Below are positions 35,891 through 49,952 of a stretch of 64,000 bases of DNA, piece by piece. The notes under the pieces are model-generated. The model had not been told where the DNA came from. It saw only the letters and a list, made by a program, of their open reading frames with translations, and ran no database searches. The stretch covers positions 1 through 64,000 of the forward strand of contig NW_002476149.1 in the NCBI RefSeq assembly GCF_000189635.1. The letters run 5' to 3'. The first letter of the stretch is position 1; each line of letters opens with the position of its first letter. The stretch comes from Tetrahymena thermophila SB210 (lineage: Eukaryota > Ciliophora > Oligohymenophorea > Hymenostomatida > Tetrahymenidae). Made by a program: the position numbers and the translations under genes.

Positions 35891-38800
35891 TCACATACGA
35901 TGAAGCTAGCGAATCATATGAAGTGTTACTTCTTCTTATAATTTATCTTCTGGTATAATAGTGAGGAGTAAGTTCATTTCTTAAATTCTAATAAATGAAA
36001 GACTCCAATGAATAAAAATAGTAATAAATATAATTACTCCAAACAATACTCCTCCGTATATTAAGTAGTTTTGCAAAAAATTTTATATACTTAAGGAAAC
36101 AGTGGATATACTTGAATTTATTTAGGAACTATAAACATCAAATAACTCATCTTCACTTTAAAAGCTGAATACAAAACCTTCCAAATGCGGTTATCCATTC
36201 AAAAAGACAAACAATTAATTTACTGGAGGCTTACTAGGATCTAAAACTTCTGGATATTCTGTAACAAATTTATTTTTTTATGATATAACATTTATAATTC
36301 CTAATTCTTATGTCTAATTGTTGCATAAATAAGTTTAAAGATATTGGCAACCTCTTCCTTCTTGCAAATCTTTCAGTGTAGCAACAACGCTTTATGGGAA
36401 AGGATTTTTACCATAAATGATATCAGTATTTTATTGTTGTATATTATTTAGAGTTAACAAGCTTTAATTTATTTAATTAAAGTATTTTTCAAGATTAGTT
36501 ACTTAATAATCTGGCCAAAGGTTATCTCTCACATAAAAATCAAAAGACAAAAGCTCTGTGGCAATTTTTAAGTTTACCATAATAATATGTAAATTAATAC
36601 TTCTTTAATTCATTTATACAGGAACTTTAAGTGAATCATTACTTTAGCTTAAATAAATGATGATAATTAAAAAAAAGATTGTGTTCAAAATTGTCAAAAT
36701 AAAGAATGTTTAGAATCTATCAAATATTCTCAAATTTTATACACCTATTTTGGACTGAAGAGTATAATTATTTCCTGATGATCCAAATTTATTACTTGAA
36801 CCTAGTATTTATTTGGCTTAACTTTTATTGATATTGCCATTCTGATTTTATAAGATTTACTTTTACTAATTATATTTGGTCAAGTGAAGTTAATTTTTTA
36901 TTTTGGGTTATGAAGAAAAAAAGCTTTTTCCCATTTATGCAGTGCTATTCATCTAAAAGTTGCTTGTTTCAAAGAGTTAAGCTCCTGAGATCTGTAATTA
37001 TTTTTTTGCTTATTTTACATTTGCTGGACTCCTCATTTTATTTTTTGAACTTAGCAAAGAAAGCTAGTTTTGCTGTGAATTATGCTTTGAAGATTAAGAT
37101 TAATTCAAATCTTTCTTTGATTTGGCTTGCATGTTAAATATATCAAAATAGTTATAATTCAGCCAATCTATGTAATCGACATTAACTAGTTGTTTACAGA
37201 CTTGAAGTTTGGCTTTTTCCATTTCAGATTGATCATAATTTATTCTTGTTACAATCATCATTATTTTCTCCTCATAGAAGTTTATTTATTTAATCACTGG
37301 AATAGACACTATTGCAACAAAAATAATACCAAAAATTGCACAAATAATCACAGCATAAAATTTGCTTGTTAAGCTATTTACTGAACTTACAGTATCATTA
37401 ACTAAAAAGTTAACAGTATCTAAAACTTCATTACTAAAATCAAAATAATTTTATCTTAAATATAAAAAGGAATCAATTCTTATCTAATCTTCAAATGTTT
37501 GGTTCATTTAATAAATGTATTACTCTTAAGAGCTAAATTATAATGCTACTGAAATATTCTAAAAAAACTACTTTCGTTTAACATAGACAGAGTAAGTAAA
37601 TTCTTCAGTACCATTTTATGCCATCAGCTATTGCTGCACTTACATAAGCTGTATATTATAAGTCTCAGAAATGTTTTTATATTCTTTTATTGAGCTATTA
37701 ATATAGTCTGAGTAAGCAGATTTAATAGAACCATCTGTATCTATCAAGTATCCTAGTTTTAATTCTAATGAGAGATAATAACCAAACAGCACCTTTCCAT
37801 AAGCTCTCAGTAACTTTCTTGGTTATCTTAGTATTACTACGTTGCTCGAAAATCTCTTTTTTTTAATGTAAATTTTAGCAAATTTTAAATTAAATAAAGC
37901 GATTTATAAAAAATGTAATTTATAAATTTGTTAATTCAAACATTTTTACTATGTTTTTAAAAAAGATAGAGGACAAATTTAGGAAAAAGTAAATAATTGA
38001 ATTAAATAATATAATTTTAAGACAAATATATTCAAGCTATTTACAATAAATTACTATTAAATTAATTATCATACAAAAAACTGTATGCAATATTATTTAA
38101 TTTGAAATGATTATTATTATAATTTAAGTGAAATTGAAAATTTTAATTAATTACCTGCATATCGTTCTAGATAATTACAAGATTTGTAATATCTAAAGAT
38201 AAAAATGTAACTAAAAATAAAATTAAAAGGAATTTATATTGCAAAGCTGGCTTTGGAATCTTCTGCTTGATCAAAATTTCTTAATTTTCATAAAAGAATT
38301 CTTATTCAAGAAAATTGTAAAATATATTTACCTTTTAAGAATACACCTGCATAGCTACTAGAGGTTCGTGTAGATGAATTTACACTTGCTCTTTATAGAC
38401 TATTTTTTCCTAAATTCATTCCTTTTTGATTTAAAATTTTAGCGACTGCCTAATCCATGTTATTTGAGTCTTCAATTTCTTCATTTTCATCTTTTTATGA
38501 ACTATTGTTCATGCTATTAATATTCATATCTAAATTCTTTTGTTCATTTTATACATTATATAACTTTTCATTTTATTCATTTATTTTTATTGAATATCCT
38601 ACTTAGTCTTTTAAATCCTATCTTCCTTTCTAATCAAGCATTGTTTCTATTAATTAATTTATTTAATATTTATTAACAAAAAATTTTCATTTACTTAACT
38701 TACCTGCTTATTGTAAAGATATCTGTCTTGAATGAATGAGCTAACTGTCATCTAACATAGATTATCTCTATTTAATATTAGATTCTTACATTTAAGAATT

Positions 38801-41800
38801 TGATTAGTCTAGGATTGGACGAGCTGAAATATCTAAGTATGATTAATCTTATACTTTTTCTCTTTAATCAACATGTTTTTAGTTTACATCTACACTAGTA
38901 TCGAATCCTTAAAATTTAGATAGATCAAATATATTTTATTAAACTTATGCCATATTCTCTTAAATATTTTTTAATTCACTTCTATATGTTTAGTCCAAAT
39001 TGTTATCTGTAATTTATTAGCTTAAATAATTTTGAGATTTTAAGTCCTGCATGAATATCTTTTTTGCATCTCTTTGTGTATTACTCTCTAACATTGCCAA
39101 GTTTTTAACAGGAATTTTATCTATGCTAATATCTATGATTGAATTATCAGTTTGTTGTCTGAAAGTAACAGGAGTTTATATATCTTCATTTTTGATTTTT
39201 TCAAAATTTAGAACTTTTTCTTAATTAGAGTACTTCGGATCTCTTCTCTCTAATTCCAAATTAAATGCAATTTCAGTAAAAGCTATTTCAAAAGCTTTAC
39301 TAAAAGTATAGCACAATGTCCTTTTCTGTAATATTTTTTTAACCTGATAATTTGGATCTATTTAAATTAATTGACTTTTTTATGCACAAAAAGTATTAAC
39401 TATATTCTCTAATTATGAATTATGTGAATCTTCAAACTCTTTACTCATTTTATTGCTATTTATTTATTAAGCAACTTAATTATAAATTTTATCAAAATCT
39501 ACATCTTCGCTTATATCACTTTCATCTAGTTAACTCGTGTTACTGCTTTTAAATGAAGAATCATTCTTTTTCTCCATATTTTCTTCTTTTTCATAATTTA
39601 TTTTCTAAACTACTTACTCATCATCTAGTGCTATATAGATTAAATTTTTATTTTTACAATAAATGATAAATAATGTATTCTAAACATAAGAAAGTTAAAA
39701 ACAATTTAATAAGTTAATCTTGAAATGATAATCTGAAAAATAGCTACAAAATCATAAAAGTATAAGGGAGTATATTAAATTAAATATTCAAATTCATAAT
39801 TAAATGCAAAGAATATTTAAGTTTAAATGATATAAATGGTTTAGGTTAATATTTTTAAAAATAAAAAATGATTACCAGAAGCCAACTGCTGTGATTGAAG
39901 TAGCTGAAGCATTTTTTTTGGAATATTAATAAAATCTTCTCTGGCAGAAATAGATCTTGGAGGAGCTAATTGATCTATTAAGTAAGTTGATTCGTTACTT
40001 ATCTTATTGTTTTCTTAAGAGCTCATTTTTATTTCATCAGTTGTGTCCATACCTGAATTATTTACATTTTTTAAAAGTGGAATTTTTTCTAATTGGCTGG
40101 CTAATTAAAATACAGAAGTAGTTGATTAAAGATATTTTATTAAATTTCTTTAAAAAGTTTCTAAAGCTTTATATTTAATTTTTTTAGGGCGATATTTTGT
40201 TGAGACATTTTCAATCCTTATCTAAAAGTAAATATCTTACAGTTGATCTTAGCTTTCATTTTACTTCGTATTCATCGTAAATTAGTTACTTATTGATTTA
40301 TTTTTTTACTTAATGTAAGCTTATTATGTTTTTTGGTTTAATAAACAGTATTAAAGTTGATATTCAAATTTCATTTTATATTCCATTTAATTAAGCTATT
40401 TAGAATTTTAGGTGGTTATCGTTTATATCACTTTTGTGTTATTAAATAAATTTATATCTTCCAGATCTCTTGCTTAGGCCCCTTTTCCTGATAAAAGCCT
40501 TTCTGATGAATCATGATGACTTCTGTTCGTGCTCTAGCCTATATTTGCTTCTTCGTATTATTTTAGCAACTTTATACTAGATTTATCTAGTATGTCTATG
40601 TCATCATACCTATAGCTATTTTTGAGCGAACCCTATGATAGCTATATTTTTTTATTTAAATAGTTTATGAATTTTCTTTATGCACTAAATGGATTTGAAG
40701 AAAATTTCATTGAACCTCTAGAATCTTCAATCAATGTAGACATAGTACAAGCACTTTTCGACTTAAGTCCAATTGCTGTATTAGTGTCTCCCAAGAGTTA
40801 TTAATCTTATATACTTTTTTCTGTTAGATCTTAGATAATTAAATCTCGATTTTTAATGATCTTTTTCACTATTTTAGGAAACATCAATAAAGCATTGAGT
40901 TTTTAAATAGCAGCATCTCCGTTCGGTAATCTGTTGAACTCTTGGAAAAGTATCTTGGCTATATGTTTTGTCATACCAACAATTTTACCACTTCTATGGA
41001 AAATAATATAATCTTACTCGGTTCTATTCTTTAAAAGAATTCCATTCATTCGAAAATCTTGAGATGAAGTGTAAAAAGAGTAATCAAAGTGAATCTTTAC
41101 AGGGAATATGTAACCATCGTTTAATTTAATATGAGAATAAAGTGTTGTGTTTTATGTTTTTGATCTAATAGACTGCCCTTAGATGAAATTTTTCAATAAG
41201 TCATTATGAACCCTTCCAATAAAATTAGGCATTAAGTCACTGATATGATTTATTTTCATAAAATCTTGCTTTTAAGTGAATCCAAAAAATGATGCTGTCT
41301 TTTCATCTTTTTTACTTACAATTCTGCCTAAATTTTCAGATAGACTAATTTCTATAACGCATATATCTCCTTTAATCATACTTATATTTTTTAACTAGTC
41401 TATTTCAGCGAGAGTGTCTCTCTTTTTTAATTCGACTATCTGAGTTTCTAGTGAGATAGACTTTATTGTATCATTAACTACAAACAAGTAAAATATTTAA
41501 GTTAACTTTTTAAATTATAAACTGTTTTCAACATCAGGGTTGATATATTAAACTTTTCTCATTTCTCTCAAATAGAGGTTCTTAATTGAATTCAACTTCT
41601 TCATTAGTTTAATAGCATCAACTTAGAAATCATTCATACATTTGTACCCATTTTATAACTTAACCCAAAGGTCATGCTTACAATCTATAACTTCTAAAAA
41701 CAAAGGTATGTATTTAGAACAGATTTATTCAACATCTACAATTGATTGTACTGTTAGCTCATTTTTAGTTGTCCTGTTAAATTTAGAGCTCTTATTGTTT

Positions 41801-43392
41801 TTTTTCTAAGCTCCCAGAATTTTTGAGCTTTATGATTCACCTGAGTCAGTTTAAGATTCGATATTTTCTTAAATCTTTTAACTGATGATATTGGATATCA
41901 TTTTGAAGTAAATAGAAAAAGAACTTTTTTTAAGCTGCAATATTTTTAATTCATAATATGCTCTTACTTGATTATTCTAGTATTTCATCATAAAAGATAT
42001 ATATTTCAATGAAAGCTTTTCAAATTCTTAGGTGCTTTAGCTCAAACATTTCTGTTAAAACATCCACTAAAATATGCTATCGACAAATTTGTATATTAAT
42101 CTCATATTTATTTCATTTTGTATTAGATGACTGATTTCTTTATCAGTAGTTTCTTTGATTGTTTCCTGCTTTTAATTTGAAGAAAATTCACTTATTATTT
42201 TCATGTTGAGGCAAGGATATTGATGACAAATACAATTTTCTATTTTACAACCATTCCGATGCAATTTATAAATTTTTTGAATTAGGATTTTAGCTTCTTC
42301 ATTGTAACTGCTTTTTTCTCCTAAGAGAATGATTTATTCTAGATAATAATCTAAATTTGGAATAATTTAATCGATTACCCAATTCCCCTTAAGCATTGAT
42401 TCATACTTGTAATTTAGTGCTGATTGTAGAGTAGCACTTAAGACTAAAGTACTTAAGATACACATGTAGAACATCTCTTAACCATTAATTGTTCCACTTA
42501 ACAAAAATAAGTTGCTGCATGTTACTATTCCTTCGAAATAAGCTATTATAACCAAATAAAATTTAGAAATCTCTTAGTCAGTAAAAGGGATCGAAAGAAA
42601 GTAGTCAATAATACTGACGCAACCATAAATTTAAGAAAGCACATGCTTCACCTGCTTAGTTCCTTAAATGTCTCCATTAAAGTCAATAAACGGAAATACT
42701 ATTCTAATAGTTATCAAAATTTAAAAAAGAATTGTTGATTTTCTTTTTAAAATGTTTTTTTCTAGAAATTCATAATTTCTAAAATAATAGCTCGTTATAA
42801 ATGCTGTCATAACCGCTAAACTAATACCAAAGATAGATACTATAACTTACCAAGTAGGAATTGTACATGTATTTCCAGGTGTTATAAATTGAGAATATTA
42901 ATTTGAAAGAATACTTTTTTAGCCACAAAACAACAAAGAACAATTGAGCTCAATATATTATGAAAGAAAGACATTCAGGTAGAAAGTAAAATATATGTTC
43001 AACAGTTCATTTATTTTGATGAAGGTTTACTAATATTTTGCATAGAAATCCTTGAAATACTCCTTACATATAGTTAAAATAGCAACATAAGCAAAGTAAA
43101 GAAACATAAACATCTGAGCAATTAAGTAAACTATAAGAGAGAGACTATCACTCCTCTTTAAGTTTAGAACATTTACAATGGATACCATTTCGCAAATATA
43201 AAAAAGCGATCTTAGTTTATCTTCATCAATTGCTACCATTTTGAAATCGCTAAACAAATAAAGTAGTATTTACATAAATGATATTAAGATAATAAATTTG
43301 AAAATTATTTTGGGTATTTCAAATCTGGGCTTATCTTCAATTATAGAAAGAATGGTGTCTTAGTAAGACTTTAAAAAGTTAAACTACACCAT
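35891..43392 (-). CDS. PAS-containing multipass membrane protein, copy B (intact)
   Basis: Exons, descending: 43392-39876, 39630-38704, 38646-38332, 38279-38155, 37855-35891; 2,282 aa. Every exon has the same phase as copy A. Exons 2 (927), 4 (125) and 5 (1965 after removing the insert from A) are equal in length in both. It begins MVQFNFLKSYQDTILSIIED. It carries the same N-terminal helix bundle, the PAS-like domain (about 670-790), a long acidic/Gln-rich linker, a helix near YKFLLILFLVTFLSLDITN, its partner near FYAVIICAIFGIIFVAIV, then the FDRFQTFFILTILNTIFFL helix, and a last helix NYLIYGGVLFGVIIFITIF before the EMNLLLTIIPEDKLQEEV tail. Each helix pair would display a Cys- and Gln-containing loop outside the cytoplasm, as in membrane sensors. 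No kinase, cyclase or channel motif was found. Family function is unknown to me. Confidence 0.9.
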
Positions 43393-44198
43393 TCGCTAAA
43401 AAAAACTTTTATCTATGAAGCTTTCCTAACTACCTTTTTTAAATATACCTACTTATTGCTAACTTTTTAATTAAGCGTAAGATCTTTAGTAATTAATTTA
43501 AATGAATATATAATTATATAATTAAAAAACTAAATATCATAGATTTCTAACTTATCCTTTTTATTTAATTATTCAAATGTCTTAGTAATAAAGCTTTTTA
43601 TTTAAAGAATTGATTAATAGTAACAATTCTACATACATAAACGTTTACAAAAATAAAATTGAAGCTAATTATTTCAATAAATTGATTAATATTTTCAATT
43701 TATATAAATTAAATTTCTTTTCAATAGAAATATAAAAATAATAGACTATTACAATAATTTTAAATTAATAAAAAATATATTTTTGTTGAAAAAAAAAAGA
43801 ACATTTTTTATATCAGCAACAAAAATAAGCGATGAATATTTAAAAATTTGAAATTTAACATAAAAGAAATTTATTACTTTAGTAAATAAACCTTGAAGAA
43901 TATATAGAATTTAAGTTTTACTGTGCTGTAATCTATAAAAATATTTAAAAATCAAATCAAATAGTTATATAGAGTGCAAATCAATTTTTTATTGTTCTTC
44001 CACTATTTTTTCATGATTGATCAGTGATTAAGAAAATTAATTACAATATTAGTGAAAATTTATTTGTATTGAAATTGTAGGTGTGATAATAACATTAAAA
44101 AACTTAATTATTATTTTTTCATTTGAATTCTTACTTTTTCATTAAAATTGAATTAATTTATTTAAATAGGCTCTTAAATAGTTTTTATATTAATAAAA
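43393..44198. other. Divergent intergenic region
   Basis: About 800 A+T-rich bases upstream of copy B (minus) and the zinc finger gene (plus). No feature recognised. Confidence 0.55.
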
Positions 44199-45662
44199 AT
44201 GAATGATTAAAATAACAAAGGATTTATTGATGAAGGTCTAATTTTATATAAAGCCAAGGAACTTATTTCATTTTTGATTTGTCCAATATGCAAAGGGTTA
44301 ATACAAAAACCAATTTTAGCATGCAACAACTGTGCAATTTATGGATGCGGATAGTGTATTTTGAAATGGGAAAAATATGGTAAACAAAGATGTTTATCAG
44401 GATGTTAGGGAATAAAATTTGAAAAAATAAAAAATCCACTTCTTTATGCTGTTTTAGATAATATTGCAATTAAATGTCCGAACAGTAGAAATGAAAATTA
44501 AAACGAAAGGTGTCAAGAAATATGCAATTACAGTAACTTTTTAAAACACATAGAAAAGTGTGAATTCAATGTTTAAAGCTGCTAATATTGCTCTTAAAAA
44601 ATGTTAGCCTCCTCACTAATGGGGCATATTGATACTAATCATTAAATTTTAACAACTATTTATTTTATTTTCAGTAATTCATAAGATACTCCTATGCAGT
44701 ATAATATTTAAATGGGATAAGAAACACAACTATTTAAAATACTTGATATATTAAAGCATAAAGTGAAAGTAGAACCTGATAACATAGAGCTCGTCACTAT
44801 TCACAACAATAGAATATCGGAATACATATCAAAGTAGCAAACTCTAAGGTAGTTAAAGCAGAAGAAAGGTTTCTTGTTTGCTTTTCAGAAGTATCCACAG
44901 TTAGTAAAGCAAATAAATGAGCATCATAAAGTTATTCATTTAGAAGTCTCAATAATTAGTGGGTTTTTTCGTTACTTTGAAAATATTATTTTGGATTAAA
45001 TGATAGAAAAGCCCTCTTCTTTGAGTAAATTATCATCAATAGAAAAGATTCCCTAACTAAACGATAAATCATTCACAGAAGGATAAAATATGCACTCATC
45101 AATCCATAGCTATTAATAACATTAGTAATTAAATAAGAAAATAGTCACACCTGAAAATTCTAATTGTGTTTTTGAAAGTTTCACTCGTATTTTTCATTTT
45201 TATGATTTAGAAAAAGATTTTGCCTCTATTCATTTAATGATATACAAATACTTTAGAAATTATCTTAAAGTGTATGTAGAGAAAAAGAAATAAACAGATT
45301 AAGTTCCATATTTACTAGAAAACATAGATTTCAAAGTAGATACAGATGAAGCAATAGAAAGAGAATATAACTTCTTTAGAGAGCTTAAAGAAGAAACAGA
45401 TATTGAGTATTCAAGACCTTATAGTTTAGTCCTCCTTCAAAATCTTTTATCTGAGTTTCCTTATAAAAAAAATGTTCATTTCAGCAGCTACTACAAATTA
45501 GATGAGAAAGGTGAAACATAGTTTGAATTAGCGATAGCTTTAGCCCCGTATCTTGATGTTAAAGCCCTTAAGCTTAACAAATGTTTAGAATAGGTCAATT
45601 AAATAACATCTAACAGCTGTTCTAAAATAAATTCATTGAGCAATATAGATAATGTTTCTTGA
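44199..45662 (+). CDS. RING-like / TRAF-type zinc finger protein, 487 aa
   Basis: Single exon of 488 codons, ATG 44199 to TGA 45660-45662. Residues about 28-70 form a RING-like cysteine array: CPICKGLIQKPILACNNC, then YGCGQC and RCLSGC. His is absent from the usual place, so this is a C3HC4 variant. A TRAF-type finger follows at about 85-145 (IKCPN, RCQEICNYSNFLKHIEKC, SCQYCSQKM ending in GHIDTNH). This layout is common in ciliate putative E3 ubiquitin ligases, which would use the RING to bind an E2. The C-terminal 300 residues have no domain I recognise; part (near HFYDLEKDFASIHLM) looks folded. No membrane segment was seen. Ligase activity is inference. Confidence 0.85.
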
Positions 45663-46259
45663 CTAATTTTATATAAATTTTAAGAATACCATGAAAATTT
45701 TAAATATACATTTTTTATGCAAATCGAATTATTAAAAAATCTAAAAATTTATTTAAAGTATAAGCATTAATAAGCTTTATTGAATGAGTGATAAAAATAA
45801 GAAATAAAGGTAAATATATTTTTATAATAAATGATTTGCAATTAATTAATAGACAATAATTATAATTTGAAAATATTGAAATATATAACCCTATTTAAAT
45901 AACTTAAGTAATGAAATTTTAATAATATTTTTTATTTAAAGTTTACTTTTATTTTGTTATAATTATTTCTTTTTAGAATCGAATTTAGAGTAATTCCAAA
46001 TATAAATGAGTGCTTATTAATCACATATACATACAAATCATTTTATATACAGTAATAAAAATTATTTATACAATTGTTTGTCTTATAATATTTTTATTTA
46101 ATAATTTTTTTTTTTTCTGAATCAGTATTAAATTAGTAAATAAATAAATGAGTTAACCTTTTTAATTTTTTTATTTATTTTCTTATTTTATCAAAAATTT
46201 ACTTTTTCAAATTAACAGATATTAGATTTATTAATTTATTTATTTATTATGTTGATAAT
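45663..46259. other. Convergent intergenic region
   Basis: About 600 A+T-rich bases between two 3' ends with a T run near 46108-46117. Nothing coding seen. Confidence 0.6.
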
Positions 46260-49147
46260 TCAACAAGAGAAGTGGCTTTTATTTTAATCTTTAATTAGTT
46301 GAATAAAAAATTAGTAAGAATATTTCTTTTTAAAGAGCCTATGAAGAATATTTATTCCTATTTTATGATATTTATACTAAGTTTAATTACTTTTGTTATC
46401 TTTGAATTCGTTCTTAATTATGCTTGAAGCGGATTTTTACTGTACTTTGTAGAATTAATTAATATTTTAGCTATTGTTAGAATTTAATGTTTTCGATATT
46501 TCGTTAATTTCTTTTTTAACATCTTCGCAATTCTTGCTGTTTTAAGAGCTTTGTTATTTATCTAAGTTTTACTTATTTTAATTTTAATTGTTTAAATCAT
46601 TTGAATGTGGCGTACATCTATCACTTTAGCTTATTCTATTAGGAGATTTACTGTTATATTGAAAATTATATTTATTAACTATTTATTCCATTTGAATTTT
46701 ATCTATTCCTCCATTAGTTATTTAATCCTATCTTGATTTAAATCTAGAAAAGCACTCTTTTACTTTTTGCAGAAGGAATACTAAGTTTTAATTCTAAGAT
46801 ATCTAAGAAGATGTCACCTTGTAAACCTTTTGTAACTAAGAAGAAAGTCCAGAACGGTCATTATTTTCTGGTGTTTTTTATTTAGCTACCGAAGAAGATG
46901 TAGATTCAACTCCAATAGCAGTAGAATTATTATTTGTAATATTGTTAATACTGCTATTTAGAAGTTTAGAGTGGATCTATATTTTTTTCCTTTTAGCTCC
47001 TGTTGTACTTCCTTTTCCTGAGCTGAGACCACCGGAATTATGACTGATTGTATTAAATTGAGCACTGGTGTTAGGATTTAAGATAAAACTATACTATTAT
47101 TATTGTTATTAATGAGAAGGTAATTGATCGTATTAAATGGAATCGTATGTAAAATCTCTTTTTTTTTAATTATTTTAGTTTGTAGTTGTTGTCATATTAC
47201 TTGTTCTATTTACAATATTGATAGATTTGGATGTGTGATTGTTGGTGCTAGGTATATTTGCGTTTCCAAGCTACAATTATATGTGGTGATTATATCTGTT
47301 ATTTATCATTTATTGCTATTAATTATATAGGCTGTTATTACTTTGCTTGCCTTATTGTAAAGAGTTACCAGATCCATTTCCATGATTACTATGAATGTTG
47401 TAGTTGTCAAAATTGATCTTTTATCCCTCAAAAGCTAAAGAAGAATCTAAAGTTATGTTAGGATTATTTTCTTTTAATATAAATTTTTAACCTTATGAAG
47501 AGCTGTTTGGAGCTGAAGGGTTGCTACCTCTATTAAGCTAATTATAAGATATATTTATAGAATTTATTTATATTTATTTATTTTCATCAATCTTATATTT
47601 TCTCTTTTCTGTTAGAATCGATTTTATGCTATTGTTGCTTTTTGAGGTTTACTCTCCATTTGACCCAACAATATCTCCATATCGGTTATTTCTTTGTACA
47701 TTATAAAGAGATTTATGATCTTGATTTTATTATTATTGTTAATTCGTTGATTAAGATTAACTTTAATATCTAGCACTAACAGATTAATTGCTATCTCCTT
47801 AACTCATTTTTTATTTAATAGAATTTATGTAATTAATTTCACTCTATTTCAAAAAAATTTGGTTTCCCTGTTAAACTTGTAGAGGTTTAGCTTATACTCC
47901 ATTATTATTACTTTTTTTCTCTTTGAATTTTTGTGATTCATTTTCATTTCCCATTAAATTTTCTAAAATATTTGAAGATGTATCAATTGTATTTAATATC
48001 TAGTTTGTATATCCTCCACTTTGGGGATTAATTATTTCTTCATGGAAGCTCATCACACTTGAACAGCGATTATTAGTCATTGTTGTATTCAAATTATCAC
48101 TATTTTTACTTGCACTTGCCATAGTCAAATTGGTAGCCCTATCAGCCTCAGTTTTTTGTATTGATCTATTTAAATTTGACACTATATCCTTAGCATTATT
48201 AGAATATTGCTATTGGTTGCTAATTTACCTCGTGCTTGAAGGTATTTAGTTTTACTAAATCCCACTTTTGATATTATTTTAAGATAATTTAGCTGATGAT
48301 TTTGTTGTAGGAATTATTTAATTTATGTTAGGTGCATAATTAACAACAATATTATTAAAAGAATCTTTAACTGTATAACCTCTTACACCCTCATTGAGTA
48401 TTCTGTTTTACAAACTCTCTATATCAAGTTTACTTTTTTTCTCTATAAATTTACAAAAATATGATTTAGTTAAATGAGATCATCAAAATATGATCCTATA
48501 TTAATATTTTAATAAAATACTCCATTTGTTTAATTTATTTATTCTAAACTAAAAAATCAATCAATCAATTAATTACCTTTAGAAGTGCAGTGGGTCGGAA
48601 TTTAATTTGGTTTTACAAGAATATTATTAATGTTATTACAATTATTGTTACTACCTCCTGAACTATAAACTTTTTCTGCTTGCGTTAAGCTACTTTTGAA
48701 GTTGTTTTTTTTTGGTTTTATCCTCTTAGGCTATTCTAAAGACAAGCTAACCATATTGTTATTGTAAATATAATAGTTGTTATTGTTAGAAGAAGTTGTT
48801 AAGTTATTGCCAAGGTTATTCATTTTTTAAAGAAGTATATTTTTTATAGGAGTTATGTAAGTACCGCCATTATTTCCTGAATTAATCTTGGAGTTGTTTG
48901 TATAATTAAGAACAGACTCATCTAATGTCGCATAGTGGTTGTCATAAGACATAGAGTTCTTATGAGCATTTGAATTGTAATTGTTATGTATAATCCTAGC
49001 AAATCTGTTATGGTGGCCGCTGTTATAATTTTAGTTTACCTCATTTTCATTAACCATAAAATCAGAAGGATAAGATTACTACCCTTATTGCTCAAACTGT
49101 AATGACCTATTTAAACTATTTCGCCTTTACTAGTAGTTTGAACTCAT
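46260..49147 (-). CDS. Asn/Gln/Ser-rich low-complexity protein, 917 aa
   Basis: Two exons, 49147-48577 and 48442-46260, joined in phase. It begins MSSNYQQRRNSLNRSLQFEQ. Nearly the whole protein is Asn, Ser, Gln and Thr with scattered charged residues and short Asn runs (SSNNNNYYIYNNN). It lacks domains, signal peptide and membrane segments. A repeated proline-linked basic pattern (QPKRIKPKKNN) occurs in exon 1. A long code-6 frame of 727 codons in exon 2 without TGA makes it a real gene. Such prion-like composition is common in ciliate and Dictyostelium proteins. I cannot suggest a function. The last ~30 residues are basic and hydrophobic (HKIGINILHRLFKKKYSYQF). Confidence 0.8.
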
Positions 49148-49952
49148 TTATATTTTACTATCCCACTATTATTTCAAGTCTTTTAACTAATATAATTTAC
49201 CTTTTAAAGAAAATATTAATTAACTTTCAATTTTTTTTTTTCACTCTTTTTCTTATGTTTAGCATCAATTAACAAATTAACTTGGATAAGTAACAAACAA
49301 TCAAACAAATATTCTTTTTAACCAATATTTTTCATATTATTAAATATAAAACGAGATATCGTAGTCATTCATTTTCTATTAAATTATTTAGATTTTAAAA
49401 TAAACAAAAATTAATCTTTAACAAAAATAAATACATCCTAATACATATTGAATGAAAAAATTATAGTTGTTAAATCTTTTAATTTAGGCTATTAATATCT
49501 TTTCTTGTAAAAATCACATAAAAATTATTAATAGAACTAAGTAAGTAAACATTAAAACTGAATAGACAATAGTTAAAATTCTGAAAAAACTACTTATAAA
49601 TTTTTTTTAATTTAAAATATTTTCAAAAAAGCTTTATGTTTATTATTCTATTAAAATAACTTAAAAATTAATGATTTATTTCTAAAAACAAAAAATAAAA
49701 AAGTTGGTTTCTTTCAAATAAATTGGATTAATCCTAATTGAATTCATTAAACAAACAATATATTTAATATAAAATGATTTATTCAAATAGATTATTAAAA
49801 AATCTTGAAAAGTTAATTTAAATAATTATCATTTAATTCATTATTCAAAAGTGTGTTTGATTAATTTATACAAAAATGAACATTAAATTCAAACTTATTC
49901 CATTATAAATAATAGTTGTATTAAAAAGATTTTCTAATTAAAGAAGGTTTTT
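49148..49952. other. Intergenic region
   Basis: About 800 A+T-rich bases between co-directional minus-strand genes; nothing coding seen. Confidence 0.55.
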
